A stretch of 44,906 nt of DNA from Gemmatimonadota bacterium (GCA_018660835.1 JABJJN010000105.1:1-44906), one strand, 5' to 3'. Positions 25,630 through 37,542 are shown, counted from the first letter of the stretch. The notes: generated by a model from the letters alone, not told the origin. Program-made: numbers and translations.

Positions 25630-25959
25630 TCAGGCCGGCGGATGCGGGTGAGGCGCCATGAAGACGAGCACGACGAGACGGGCATCGGAATCGTTGAGAA
25701 CTCCATGGTCTTCGCCGGGAGGACACAGAACGGCCCATCCCGTTGACAATTCTTGTGATTCGGTGCCCACCGTGAAGGAGCCCTTGCCCTCGACGACATA
25801 GTAGATCTTGTCGTTGTCCTCATGACTGTGCAGAGCCTGCGATTGCCCTGGCTCAAAACAGTAGATATCACTGAACATTCGGGGCGATTCGAAGAGACCG
25901 ATCTTCTGAAATTTCTCATCCGAGAATTGCGCCACACTACTGAGTTCCACAACGTGCAT
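25630..25959 (-). CDS. Cupin domain protein
   Basis: A 109-residue single-domain cupin. The first cupin motif appears as HSHEDNDKIYYVVEG (His44, His46, with Asp50/Lys51 at the place of the usual Glu) and the second as PPGEDHGV with His85, so a metal site is likely but with an altered third ligand. It could be a small isomerase, a binding protein or a regulator; there is no DNA-binding domain. It is the last gene of the long minus-strand series, nine bases after the citrate synthase-like gene, which suggests a link to that pathway. Confidence 0.85.
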   Translation of the reverse strand: MHVVELSSVAQFSDEKFQKIGLFESPRMFSDIYCFEPGQSQALHSHEDNDKIYYVVEGKGSFTVGTESQELSTGWAVLCPPGEDHGVLNDSDARLVVLVFMAPHPHPPA

Positions 25960-25968
25960 CGTACTCCC

Positions 25969-27108
25969 CTACCGGTCGCCGACTGATTTATATGTGCGGC
26001 CCACAGGCCCCGTGTAGATATGATTGGGTCGTATGAGACGATTGTTGTCCTGCTGCTCAATGACGTGTGCCGCCCAACCAGAAATTCGACTGGCCACAAA
26101 AATGGGAGTGAATAGCGGAATCGGTATGTCGAGACCGTAGTAGGCATAGGCGCAGGGCAGGTCGAGATTTGGGAAGATGCCCTTCTCTGCCAGCATGGTC
26201 TCTTCGGAGATTTCGGCGATCTGACGCCAACGATCCTCTCCCGTCTCCTGACTGACACTCAAACCGGCCTGCTTCATGGCTGGTACTCTGGAGTCTCCGC
26301 TCTTGTACTCGCGGTGACCAAATCCCATGATCTTGCGCTTGCTTTGCAGCGCATCCAGGATCCAGGTACGAGCATTGTCGGGGGTGCCAATCTCAAGCAT
26401 CATTTCCATGGCCGCCTCATTGGCACCGCCGTGCAAAGGACCGCCGAGCGTCGCAACACCAGCTGTAATCGCCGCATGCATGTCTGCCAATGTGGATGCC
26501 GCAACACGTGCAGCGAAGGCTGATGCGTTGTATCCATGTTCGCTGTATAGGATCAGCGAAACATTCATCGCCTCGATGGCGTAGGCCTTGGGCTCTTCAC
26601 CGCTGATCATGTAAAGAAGATTAGCCGCCAGACTCAGATCGTCGCGCGGTTCAACCGGTTCCTGGCCTTGAGCCAGACGGTGGCCGGCAGCGATGATCAG
26701 AGGAACTTTCGCTAACAGTCGCACAGCCTTGCGCACATTGGCTTCATGTGACGTGTCACCGGCGAGAGAATCTGCATCACTGTAGGCGAGAGCAGAGACG
26801 GCCGTGCGCAGCAAGGCCATGGGATGTGCCTTTGCCGGCGCCGTGCGCAGCAGATGCGCCACGGCATCAGGTAGTTGTCGTTCGATCAGCAGCGCATCAT
26901 TGAAGGCGGCCAACTGGCCAAGACTTGGCAAATCATCGTGTAGCAGGAGATAGGCGACTTCCTCAAAACTTGCACCTCCCTCCGTGAGATCAACCAGGTC
27001 GTAGCCACGCATGTTGAGCTTGTTGCGTTCTACGTCAATGCACGAAATCGCAGACTCGCCGGCGATGACCCCCGCAAGGCCAGGACTGTAGCTGTTGGCT
27101 TCTGACAT
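25969..27108 (-). CDS. Citrate synthase family enzyme, probably 2-methylcitrate synthase
   Basis: AGGAG lies six bases before the ATG at 27108, which gives 379 residues; a GTG 18 bases earlier is in frame but precedes the ribosome-binding site. GGPLHGGANEAAMEM and GFGHREYKSGDSRV hold two catalytic His residues, and SRISGWAAHVIEQQ the substrate Arg and the conserved C-terminal segment. The start GLAGVIAGESAIS and size fit the small bacterial citrate/2-methylcitrate synthases. Placement directly downstream of a methylisocitrate lyase-like gene favours PrpC of the propionate-degrading 2-methylcitrate cycle, but a citrate synthase role cannot be excluded. No prpD follows; a cupin does. Confidence 0.86.
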   Translation of the reverse strand: MSEANSYSPGLAGVIAGESAISCIDVERNKLNMRGYDLVDLTEGGASFEEVAYLLLHDDLPSLGQLAAFNDALLIERQLPDAVAHLLRTAPAKAHPMALLRTAVSALAYSDADSLAGDTSHEANVRKAVRLLAKVPLIIAAGHRLAQGQEPVEPRDDLSLAANLLYMISGEEPKAYAIEAMNVSLILYSEHGYNASAFAARVAASTLADMHAAITAGVATLGGPLHGGANEAAMEMMLEIGTPDNARTWILDALQSKRKIMGFGHREYKSGDSRVPAMKQAGLSVSQETGEDRWRQIAEISEETMLAEKGIFPNLDLPCAYAYYGLDIPIPLFTPIFVASRISGWAAHVIEQQDNNRLIRPNHIYTGPVGRTYKSVGDR

Positions 27109-27168
27109 ATTTATCTCCTGTGTCACTCGATTGCCGTGTTGCGGGCAGATGTTGGGCCCGCTGGCAGA

Positions 27169-28077
27169 TCACTCTGTCGTGGCGTCGTGATCCCCAGCAA
27201 TTCGCTGATCCAGATCGTTGTAGGCTTCGTAGTCGAGTAAGTCATAGAGCTCCGCACGGGTTTGCATCCGCTCCATCCAGTCGCTTGCGCTCCCCTTGTC
27301 ACGCAGGTCCGTGAGCACACCCTCAACGGCCTTCATCATGACCCGAAACGCCGTCATCGGGAAAATGACCATGCGATAGCCGAGACGAGAGAATTCATCG
27401 ACAGAGAGCATCGGCGTCTTGCCAAATTCGGTCATATTTGCCAGCAATGGCGCCTGCACAAGTTCGGCATAACGGCCGAATTCCTCTTCTGTCTGCAGGG
27501 CTTCGATGAAGATTGCATCGGCTCCCGCATCCAGATAACGCAGACCACGCTCAACAGCGGCATCAAAGCCCTCCACAGCGCGGGCATCTGTCCGCGCTAT
27601 GAGGAGGAAATCGGGATTCGCCCTGGCCGTTGCGGCGGCGGTGAGCTTGCGCTCCATATCCTGACTCGACACCAGACGCTTGCCATCCAGATGGCCACAA
27701 CGCTTCGGCATGACCTGGTCTTCGAGATGTATTCCTGCGACACCGGCAGATTCAAAGGTCTGCACCGTATGCATCACTTGCAGGACTTCGCCGAATCCGG
27801 TGTCTGCGTCACATATGGCTGGCACATCGACGCTGCGAGCAACATAGGCTGCGGTACGAGCCACTTCTTCCATGCCAAGCAGTGCGATGTCTGGGAAGCC
27901 AGCCAGACCATTGATAATGCCAGCCCCGGAGATGTAGATCGCCTCAAAACCCAATTGCTGCGCCATCATTGCGACGGGGGCATTGAAGCACCCTGGCATC
28001 GTGACAGTTCCCGTCGCAATCGACGCGCGTAATCTCGCCACCTTGTCAGCCGCACTGGGTCGGTTTGTCAGGTTCAT
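27169..28077 (-). CDS. prpB: Isocitrate lyase/PEP mutase superfamily, probably 2-methylisocitrate lyase
   Basis: A 302-residue TIM barrel. PKRCGHLDGK is the catalytic Lys-Arg-Cys-Gly-His loop of isocitrate and methylisocitrate lyases; DADTGFGE and HLEDQV give metal-binding Asp and Glu residues, and NMTEFGKTP matches the PrpB-type substrate loop rather than the longer isocitrate lyase. The length is that of PrpB. It cleaves 2-methylisocitrate to succinate and pyruvate. It lies 42 bases after purA and about 60 before the prpC-like gene, inside a housekeeping series. Confidence 0.88.
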   Translation of the reverse strand: MNLTNRPSAADKVARLRASIATGTVTMPGCFNAPVAMMAQQLGFEAIYISGAGIINGLAGFPDIALLGMEEVARTAAYVARSVDVPAICDADTGFGEVLQVMHTVQTFESAGVAGIHLEDQVMPKRCGHLDGKRLVSSQDMERKLTAAATARANPDFLLIARTDARAVEGFDAAVERGLRYLDAGADAIFIEALQTEEEFGRYAELVQAPLLANMTEFGKTPMLSVDEFSRLGYRMVIFPMTAFRVMMKAVEGVLTDLRDKGSASDWMERMQTRAELYDLLDYEAYNDLDQRIAGDHDATTE

Positions 28078-28119
28078 CGTCTATGGACCATCACCTGTTG
28101 TGGCGATCGGATGTGGCGA

Positions 28120-29403
28120 TCAGCCGACACGGATCGTTGCATCTCGTTCAGGCCCGACCGAGATAAGCGACACCGACGTACGACTGAGCTCTTCGATTTT
28201 CCGAACATAGGCCTTGGCCTTCTCAGGCAGGTCGTCGTAGGAGCGTGCTTCTGTCGTCGGCGCACACCAGCCATCAATCTCTTCGTAGATCGGCGTGCAC
28301 TTGTCGAGAACACGAGGATCTGCTGGAAACTCCTCAAGCACCTCATCACCGAGCTTGTATGCCGTACACACCTTAAGACTCTCAACGGTGTCAAGAATGT
28401 CCATCCGCGTCAGCGCCAGGCTTGTGAGTCCATTCACTCGTGCCGACATCCGCGCGATGGTCGCGTCGAACCAACCACATCTACGCGCGCGTCCCGTGGT
28501 GGCACCATATTCCTGACCAAGTTCACGAATTCGTTCACCTTCTTCATCGTGAAGCTCTGTCGGAAAAGGACCATTGCCAACGCGCGTCATGTAGGCCTTG
28601 GTGACACCGATGATCTCATCGATCCGGGTGGGACCGACGCCGGCACCCGTACAAGCACCTCCTGCAGTCGTATTGGAAGAAGTCACAAAGGGATACGTCC
28701 CGTGATCGACATCGAGAAGGGTACCCTGTGCACCTTCGAAGAGCACTCGTTTGCCCTCATCGAGAGCCTTGTTCAGTAAGATGCTTGTATCAGTGACCAT
28801 GGGACGCAATCTCTCTGCAAAAGCCAGATACTCGCGAGCAATTTCTTCGGCGTCGAGAGGCGCTGCACCGTAGATCTGTGTCAGCAGTTGATTCTTCTCT
28901 GCCAGAGCGGTATCGAGACGTTCACGGAGTCGGTCCGTATCCATCAGGTCCATCACGCGCATGCCGTGACTGCGATCAATCTTGTCCCGGTAGGCAGGTC
29001 CGATGCCACGACCGGTGGTACCGATGGCAGCGCTTCCTTTGCTGGCTTCGGCGGCCTGATCCAATGCTTTGTGGTAAGGCATCACCACATGGGCACAGTT
29101 GCTGACGAAGACACGCCCCTCTCCCATATCGAGACCACGTGCAGTCAGGTCATCGAGTTCCTCGAAGAAGGCTGCCAGATCCAGAACGACACCGTTGCCG
29201 ACGATGCACTGAGTGTTCGGATTGATGCCACCCACAGGTAGCGCGTGGAAGATGTAGGTCTGGTCACCAACTTTCACAGTGTGACCGGCATTCGCTCCAC
29301 CTTGAAAGCGGACGACAACCTCGGCTTCGGCGCCAAGAAAATCGACAATCTTGGCTTTGCCCTCGTCGCCCCATTGAGCACCGAGAACGATCGTTGCGGG
29401 CAT
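28120..29403 (-). CDS. purA: Adenylosuccinate synthase
   Basis: A 427-residue enzyme joining IMP and aspartate with GTP in AMP synthesis. The N-terminal loop reads GAQWGDEGKAKIVDFL; the usual GKGK is GKAK here. RFQGGANAGHT, GTTGRGIGPAY, FEGAQGTLLDVDHG and RRCGWFD are all present, so the enzyme is expected to be active. It follows serA by 32 bases in the minus-strand series and is followed by the prpB-like gene. Confidence 0.96.
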   Translation of the reverse strand: MPATIVLGAQWGDEGKAKIVDFLGAEAEVVVRFQGGANAGHTVKVGDQTYIFHALPVGGINPNTQCIVGNGVVLDLAAFFEELDDLTARGLDMGEGRVFVSNCAHVVMPYHKALDQAAEASKGSAAIGTTGRGIGPAYRDKIDRSHGMRVMDLMDTDRLRERLDTALAEKNQLLTQIYGAAPLDAEEIAREYLAFAERLRPMVTDTSILLNKALDEGKRVLFEGAQGTLLDVDHGTYPFVTSSNTTAGGACTGAGVGPTRIDEIIGVTKAYMTRVGNGPFPTELHDEEGERIRELGQEYGATTGRARRCGWFDATIARMSARVNGLTSLALTRMDILDTVESLKVCTAYKLGDEVLEEFPADPRVLDKCTPIYEEIDGWCAPTTEARSYDDLPEKAKAYVRKIEELSRTSVSLISVGPERDATIRVG

Positions 29404-29435
29404 AGGATTCCCTTTCTATTTGCTTGTACGGCTTG

Positions 29436-31022
29436 TCACAGAGTCACGCGACGCGCCCACGTGATGTGGTCGTCTCCGAGAATCTGTGCAAGCAGCTCGT
29501 CTGAAATTCGGCTGTCCAGGTTGAATACGGTGAGGGCGCTGGCGCCCTGTGCATCTCGACCAAGAGACAGTTGTGCAATGTTGACGTCATGTGTGCCCAG
29601 CAAGGTGCCAATACGGCCAATAATGCCAGGCACGTCGTCGTTGAGATAAAACAGCATGTGGCCTTCCGGCACGGCGTCGAGGACATAGTCATCGAAACGC
29701 ACGATGCGTGGATCGCGCTTACCAAAGAGCGTACCGGAGACAACGCGTCGGCGTTCACCGTGCTGAAAAATCACGCTGATGAGACTTGTATAGTCCTCTG
29801 GCTCCGAACTGCGCAATTCGTCGATGCCAATGCCGCGCTCCTGCGCCAGCACTGGTGCATTGACGAAGTTGACTGATCCAGCGCTACCGAAGGACTCCAT
29901 GATCCCCTTCAATACGGCGGACGTCAGTGGGGACGTCGTGTGTGAGGCGACCTCGCCGCGAAATTCTACGGTGATTCGCTCTACGTCACCGCCGGACAAC
30001 TGGCCCTGCATGCGCCCAAGACATTCTCCCAACTCCAACCATGGGCGCAACTTCTCGTACAGATCTGGTGCGATCGAAGGGACATTGACGGCATTGCGAA
30101 TGACACCATCCACGAGGACTTCGCGTATCTGCTTGGCAACCTGCAGCGCCACGTTGACCTGTGCTTCCTTCGTAGACGCCGCCAGATGTGGCGTGCAAAT
30201 GACACGATCGTGGGCAACGAGGGCCGAACCGGGAACCGGTGGTTCCTCTTCAAAGACGTCCGTCGCGACACCCGCCACCTTGCCGGATTCAAGTCCATCG
30301 AGCAAAGCCGCTTCATCGACGATTCCACCCCGGGCACAGTTGATGACGCGGACACCGTCTTTGCACTGCGTCAGTTCAGCGGTTGAGAGACGGTGGCGTG
30401 TCTGCTCGGTCAGTGGAACATGGAATGTGAGGAAGTCTGCCTCAGGCCAGATTTCCTCAGCCGAGAGCAGCACAGCACCATAGGACTGTGCGACCTCAGG
30501 GGTAAAGGGCGGATCATAAGCAAGCACTCGCATGCCGAGGGCCGATGCACGCTTGGCAACCTCACGGCCGACCTGGCCGAGCCCAAAAACACCGATGGTC
30601 TTTCCCGTCAGCTCGACACCAGTGAAAGCGGACTTGTCCCACTTTCCATCCTTCACCGAGATATTCGCCTGAGGGATATTTCGTGCGAGAGACATCATCA
30701 TCGAAATAGTGTGCTCTGCCGTACTGACCGAGTTGCCGCCAGGTGTATTCATCACGACCACCCCGGCGCGTGTCGCGGCATCGGAGTCGATATTGTCCAC
30801 GCCTGCACCCGCACGGCCGATGGCACGCAAGCGACTCGCTCGCTCGAGGACCTGCGCGGTGACCTTCGTTGCGCTGCGAACGATGAGCCCGTCGTAGTCA
30901 CCGATAGTCTCGAGCAGTTGCTCGGGCGTCAGATCAGTCCTCACATCGACGCTGATCTCACCGCCTTCTTCCAGAATGCCAACACATCCCGTGTCGACCT
31001 TGTCGCTAATGAGAACCCTCAC
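29436..31022 (-). CDS. serA: D-3-phosphoglycerate dehydrogenase
   Basis: First enzyme of serine synthesis. The start is placed at the GTG at 31022, whose bases overlap the stop of engB as GTGA; the frame is open further upstream inside engB but without family similarity. This gives 528 residues, the length of the long SerA type. GVFGLGQVGREVAKRASALG is the NAD loop, NCARGGIVDE has the Arg, a later Glu and the HLAAST His complete the site. An intervening domain follows, and the C-terminus (HMLFYLNDDVPGIIGRIG) is an ACT domain that would allow serine feedback. Confidence 0.95.
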   Translation of the reverse strand: MRVLISDKVDTGCVGILEEGGEISVDVRTDLTPEQLLETIGDYDGLIVRSATKVTAQVLERASRLRAIGRAGAGVDNIDSDAATRAGVVVMNTPGGNSVSTAEHTISMMMSLARNIPQANISVKDGKWDKSAFTGVELTGKTIGVFGLGQVGREVAKRASALGMRVLAYDPPFTPEVAQSYGAVLLSAEEIWPEADFLTFHVPLTEQTRHRLSTAELTQCKDGVRVINCARGGIVDEAALLDGLESGKVAGVATDVFEEEPPVPGSALVAHDRVICTPHLAASTKEAQVNVALQVAKQIREVLVDGVIRNAVNVPSIAPDLYEKLRPWLELGECLGRMQGQLSGGDVERITVEFRGEVASHTTSPLTSAVLKGIMESFGSAGSVNFVNAPVLAQERGIGIDELRSSEPEDYTSLISVIFQHGERRRVVSGTLFGKRDPRIVRFDDYVLDAVPEGHMLFYLNDDVPGIIGRIGTLLGTHDVNIAQLSLGRDAQGASALTVFNLDSRISDELLAQILGDDHITWARRVTL

Positions 31023-31645
31023 TGGTTCTTGCCATCTTTCGTTACTTGATTCGCTGCACTGGTCTCTGATGTTGTGTCTGCAATCCACCGCCACAGATCA
31101 CTTCGCCCCTCACCTGTCTCCGACGAGAATGGCAGGTAATCAAGGTCGGCAAGGCGACCTTCCTTCTCGAGGCGTTTCATCTGCTGATTGAGCTTTCCAC
31201 GAGTCAGCTTGTCGATCTTGGTGAAGACCAACAGGAATGGCTGCGATAATTCTCGCAGGGTCTCTATCAATTGCAGATCGAGATCGCTTGGGCCGTGGCG
31301 CGCGTCGATCAATTGCACCACTGCACGCAGTTGCTTGCGTTTGTGCAGATAGCCATCGGTTAGCTTGCCAAGGGATCGTCGCAGATCCTGTCCACCATGG
31401 ACGAATCCGTATCCGGGCAGGTCGACGAAATACACTCGTTCGTTGACGCGATAGTAGTTGAGCTGCTGTGTTTTTCCGGGTGTTGAACTGGTGCGGGCCA
31501 GGCTCTTGCGCTGAATAAGCCGATTGATCAGTGATGACTTGCCAACATTGGACCTACCGGCAAAGGCAATTTCCGCCAGACCATCGTCGGGTGCCGTATC
31601 GACGCCGACAGCGCCCATCACGAACTCGACCGTATCGACCCGCAT
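31019..31645 (-). CDS. engB: Ribosome biogenesis GTPase YsxC/EngB
   Basis: A 208-residue small GTPase of the EngB family, needed for large ribosomal subunit assembly. G1 is GRSNVGKSSLINRL, G2 lies in TPGKTQQLNYY, G3 is DLPGYGF, G4 is TKIDKL and G5 is near SSETGEG. It lies 33 bases downstream of clpX, a widely conserved arrangement (clpX, sometimes lon, then engB), and overlaps serA. Confidence 0.95.
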   Translation of the reverse strand: MRVDTVEFVMGAVGVDTAPDDGLAEIAFAGRSNVGKSSLINRLIQRKSLARTSSTPGKTQQLNYYRVNERVYFVDLPGYGFVHGGQDLRRSLGKLTDGYLHKRKQLRAVVQLIDARHGPSDLDLQLIETLRELSQPFLLVFTKIDKLTRGKLNQQMKRLEKEGRLADLDYLPFSSETGEGRSDLWRWIADTTSETSAANQVTKDGKNQ

Positions 31646-31678
31646 ATCCCAGCACCTTACCGTTACACAAGAGCACGC

Positions 31679-32926
31679 TCAGGCGCTCTTGCGTAGGTAC
31701 TCGTCTTCGTCTTCGTCGTGCTCAACACCAGCGTCGATCATCTCAGCTGTCACAACAACCTCGGTGATCTCTTCGTGCGACGGTGTGTCGTACATGACGT
31801 CCATCAATGCTTGCTCAATGACGGATCGGAGACCTCGAGCTCCGGTGCCTTTCTGTACCGTCAGATCCACCACCCTGTGCAGTGCATCTTCTGTGAAGCT
31901 GAGATTCACGTCGTCAATCTCGAACAATCGACTCACCTGACGAATAATCGCGTTCTTCGGTTCAGTGAGGATACGGAATAGATCGCCCTCGCTGAGTGTA
32001 TCAAGATTAGAGACGACAGGGACACGACCGACGAACTCAGGAATCAGACCGAATTGCAGCAGGTCCTCAGGTTGAACTTCAGACAGTACTGCGAGTGAAT
32101 CATCCGATTCCTGCCCGGCATCATCAGAGCCGAAACCCATCGTGCGCTTGCCGATACGTGCAGAAATCACCTTCTCCAGGCCCTCGAAGGCACCACCACA
32201 GACGAAGAGGATATTGCTCGTATTGATCTGGATCATGGGCTGCTCTGGATGCTTCCGGCCGCCCTTGGGTGGAATATTGGCAACAGTCCCCTCAAGAATT
32301 TTCAGAAGCGCCTGCTGCACTCCCTCACCCGAGACATCACGACTGACTGCGGGAGTCGATGATTTACGAGCAATCTTGTCGATCTCATCGAGATAGACGA
32401 TGCCCTTTTCTGCCCGGGCGACATCATAGTCGGCAGCCTGCAACAGGCCGACGAGCAAGTTTTCTACGTCCTCACCAACATATCCTGCTTCAGTGAGGAT
32501 TGTTGCGTCAGCAATGGAAAAGGGCACTTGCAGGACCTTGGCCAGGGTCTGTGCCAGGAGCGTCTTGCCAGTTCCCGTGGGCCCGACGAGCAGAATATTG
32601 CTCTTATCGAGCTCAACGCCGTCGAGATTCACATTGGATCGAATCCGTTTGTAGTGATTGTAGACGGCGACGGAGAGGATCTTCTTGGCACGATCCTGAC
32701 CGATCACGTACTCATCGAGGAAGTCCTTGATCTCAAGGGGCTTCGGTAGAGTACCCGTCTCCCAGGGCAGGGTCTGCTTCTTGTCCTCTGACAGCACATC
32801 GTTGCACAGCTTCACGCACTCGTTGCAGATATGCACAGACGGGCCGGTGATGATCTTATCGACCTGGCTGGCGCTGCGAGCGCAGAAGGAACAGCGAGGT
32901 TCGCTCTTTGCGGGACGACGTCTCAT
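31679..32926 (-). CDS. clpX: ATP-dependent Clp protease ATP-binding subunit ClpX
   Basis: A 415-residue AAA+ unfoldase. The N-terminal zinc-binding domain has C12-x2-C15 and C34-x2-C37. GPTGTGKTLLAQTLA is Walker A, VYLDEIDKIARK Walker B, and GYVGEDVENLL is the pore-loop region. It unfolds tagged substrates and feeds them to ClpP, whose gene is 12 bases upstream. The short acidic C-terminus (HDEDEDEYLRKSA) is of ordinary length. Confidence 0.97.
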   Translation of the reverse strand: MRRRPAKSEPRCSFCARSASQVDKIITGPSVHICNECVKLCNDVLSEDKKQTLPWETGTLPKPLEIKDFLDEYVIGQDRAKKILSVAVYNHYKRIRSNVNLDGVELDKSNILLVGPTGTGKTLLAQTLAKVLQVPFSIADATILTEAGYVGEDVENLLVGLLQAADYDVARAEKGIVYLDEIDKIARKSSTPAVSRDVSGEGVQQALLKILEGTVANIPPKGGRKHPEQPMIQINTSNILFVCGGAFEGLEKVISARIGKRTMGFGSDDAGQESDDSLAVLSEVQPEDLLQFGLIPEFVGRVPVVSNLDTLSEGDLFRILTEPKNAIIRQVSRLFEIDDVNLSFTEDALHRVVDLTVQKGTGARGLRSVIEQALMDVMYDTPSHEEITEVVVTAEMIDAGVEHDEDEDEYLRKSA

Positions 32927-32938
32927 GGGCTGAAAACC

Positions 32939-33556
32939 TTAACCGGCGGCCTCCGCCGGAGTCGACACAGATAGAGTCGAGGGTTGGATGATCTCGTCGA
33001 TCAGACCGTATTCACGCGATTCTTCGGGACTCATGAAGAAATCTCGCTCTGTATCTTGTTTGATCTGCTCGAGGTCGCGACCCGTGCATTCGGCGATGAT
33101 CTCATTCAACTGGGTTCGGATCTTAATAATCTCACGGGCATGGATTTCCATATCCGACGCCTGCCCTCCGATACCACCCATGGGCTGGTGCAAAAGCATC
33201 CGGGCATTGGGTAGGCTCTGGCGCTTGCCCTTGGTACCTCCTGTCAACAACACGGCCCCCATACTGGATGCTTGACCAATACAGATCGTGGCGACGTCAG
33301 CAGTGATGTATTGCATGGTATCGTAGATCGCCAGACCGGCCGTCACCGAACCGCCGGGTGTGTTGATATAGAGAGATATATCCTTCTTGGGATCTTCGGA
33401 AGCCAGGAAGAGCATCTGCGCGATGATCAGATTTGCGATCCCATCATTGATCGGCGTACCGATGAAAACGATGCGCTCTTTCAACAGACGAGAGTAAATG
33501 TCGTAGGAGCGTTCGCCACGTCCGGTTTGCTCAATAACCATCGGGATGAGGGACAT
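32939..33556 (-). CDS. clpP: ATP-dependent Clp protease proteolytic subunit ClpP
   Basis: A 205-residue serine protease. The catalytic triad is Ser98 in GQASSMGA, His123 in MLLHQPMGG and Asp172 in TERDFFMSPEE. It begins with MSLIPMVIEQTGRGERSYDIYSRLL, cleaved in many relatives near the start to leave the mature N-terminus. It lies between tig and clpX with gaps of 5 and 12 bases, the usual order. Confidence 0.97.
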   Translation of the reverse strand: MSLIPMVIEQTGRGERSYDIYSRLLKERIVFIGTPINDGIANLIIAQMLFLASEDPKKDISLYINTPGGSVTAGLAIYDTMQYITADVATICIGQASSMGAVLLTGGTKGKRQSLPNARMLLHQPMGGIGGQASDMEIHAREIIKIRTQLNEIIAECTGRDLEQIKQDTERDFFMSPEESREYGLIDEIIQPSTLSVSTPAEAAG

Positions 33557-33561
33557 ATTCT

Positions 33562-34974
<1,413 letters not shown>

Positions 34975-35012
34975 CTCGAAACTTCGAAATGCGCCCTGCC
35001 TGGATGGGTCCG

Positions 35013-35096
35013 TGCGAAAGGGGGGACTCGAACCCCCAAGCCCTTTCGGGCACCAGATCCTAAATCTGGCGCGTCTGCCAGTTCCGCCACTCTCGC
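35013..35096 (-). tRNA. tRNA-Leu, anticodon UAG
   Basis: The minus strand folds as a class II tRNA: acceptor stem GCGAGAG with CTTTCGC, anticodon stem CCAGA/TCTGG with loop TTTAGGA (anticodon TAG, reading CUN leucine codons), a long variable arm (GTGCCCGAAAGGGCTT) as expected for leucine, and T arm GGGGG-TTCGAGT-CCCCC. The discriminator is A and CCA is not encoded. It lies just upstream of tig, a frequent neighbour. Confidence 0.96.
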
Positions 35097-35228
35097 TAGG
35101 TGGGACCTTCTACCCGATCAGCTACACAGCCTGACCGGGACGCACAAAGAAACACACCGTGCCCCATCAGGAGCCGACGAGCATGACTCCTCGGGCCCTG
35201 GTGCGGTGGCGGTCCCGAACAAGACAAG

Positions 35229-35257
35229 AATATACGGGCCCATATATAAGGATACAA
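35229..35257 (-). promoter_or_regulatory. Sigma-70-like promoter for tRNA-Leu and tig
   Basis: On the minus strand TTGTAT (35257-35252) and TATATT (35234-35229) are separated by exactly 17 bases. Transcription would start near 35222 and run into tRNA-Leu about 125 bases downstream and then tig. The bases before the -10, GCCCG, recur at the elements before moaA and, in part, carA. Confidence 0.55.
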
Positions 35258-35265
35258 GAGAGGAC

Positions 35266-35279
35266 CTTCGGGCCCGAAG
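35266..35279. repeat. Palindrome just after glyS
   Basis: CTTCGGGCCCGAAG is a perfect 14-base palindrome ending two bases beyond the glyS stop (on its minus strand). It could contribute to transcript ending, but there is no following T-run. The rest of the 185 bases between glyS and the tRNA holds the promoter described separately and nothing else I recognise. Confidence 0.3.
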
Positions 35280-35280
35280 C

Positions 35281-36660
<1,380 letters not shown>

Positions 36661-36661
36661 A

Positions 36662-37525
36662 TCAGTCCTTATCGTTCGCAGTCGCCGTGTTATGAGGCGG
36701 CTGATAGGGGCCGAGGGCATCGAGGAATTCGAGTGAACGCAGGCGTCCACTGGCCCCGGCATGGTATTCAAGAAAACCGCGTAGCATGTTACGGATCTCA
36801 CCGCTGCGTGCTGGTGCCGCCGGCAGTTCGTCCCGCGAATAGGTTCGCATTGCTTGTAGCACCGCCAGAAATTGCAGACTCTCGCCACTCACACGGCGCG
36901 TCGAGGTACCGAAGATCGTGGTTCCCCCACCTTCATTGACATCAGCTGCAGTAGCGATCGCCTCTCGGGAGCAACTATGACACACCCCACCACCGAGAGC
37001 GGGACTGAACCAGCACGCCTGCGGCGTCAGTTCGCCGCCACAACTCGTGCACGCAACCAACTCGGGACGATAGCCAAGTGCTGCCGCCACGCGCAGCTGA
37101 AAATACCAGAACAACGACTCTAGCTGCGCCGGCGCGACCTCTTCCAGTCCCGCAAGGACGCCGGTGAGACACGCATAAAGACGCTCATTTGCTTCGTGCT
37201 CGATCGTCAATCGATCAAGCATTTCCGATGCCGCCCCGGCGTAGGCCAAACGCGTCAGATCCGTGAGCAACTGCGGGTGGGTGCGCACCACCTCAGCATC
37301 TGACAGGGTCTGCAGATCCCGATCGTCACGTAAATAACACACGATCTGAATCTCATTTGTCACCTCGAGGCAACCGCCGTATTTGCTTTTCGGCTTGCGT
37401 GCCCCTTTGGCCATGACCTTGAGCTTGCCATGATTCTCGCTGTAGAGCGTGACGAGCTTGCTCGTCTCGCCCATGCGAAAGGTTCGCAGGACAACGGCAG
37501 CCGTCTTGACGATCACTCTGGCCAT
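36662..37525 (-). CDS. recO: DNA repair protein RecO
   Basis: A 287-residue RecO: an OB-fold N-terminus (KTAAVVLRTFRMGETSKLVTLYSENHGKLKVMAKGARKPKS region), a helical middle and a zinc site with CTSCGG and CHSC pairs. RecO loads RecA with RecR at gaps protected by SSB. The length is a little above the typical 240-260 because of the C-terminal tail. It lies 17 bases after the FtsB/DivIC-like gene and ends one base before glyS starts; recO next to glycyl-tRNA synthetase genes is a known pairing in Gram-positive bacteria too. Confidence 0.93.
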   Translation of the reverse strand: MARVIVKTAAVVLRTFRMGETSKLVTLYSENHGKLKVMAKGARKPKSKYGGCLEVTNEIQIVCYLRDDRDLQTLSDAEVVRTHPQLLTDLTRLAYAGAASEMLDRLTIEHEANERLYACLTGVLAGLEEVAPAQLESLFWYFQLRVAAALGYRPELVACTSCGGELTPQACWFSPALGGGVCHSCSREAIATAADVNEGGGTTIFGTSTRRVSGESLQFLAVLQAMRTYSRDELPAAPARSGEIRNMLRGFLEYHAGASGRLRSLEFLDALGPYQPPHNTATANDKD

Positions 37526-37542
37526 CGTGTCGTCCCGCTATG

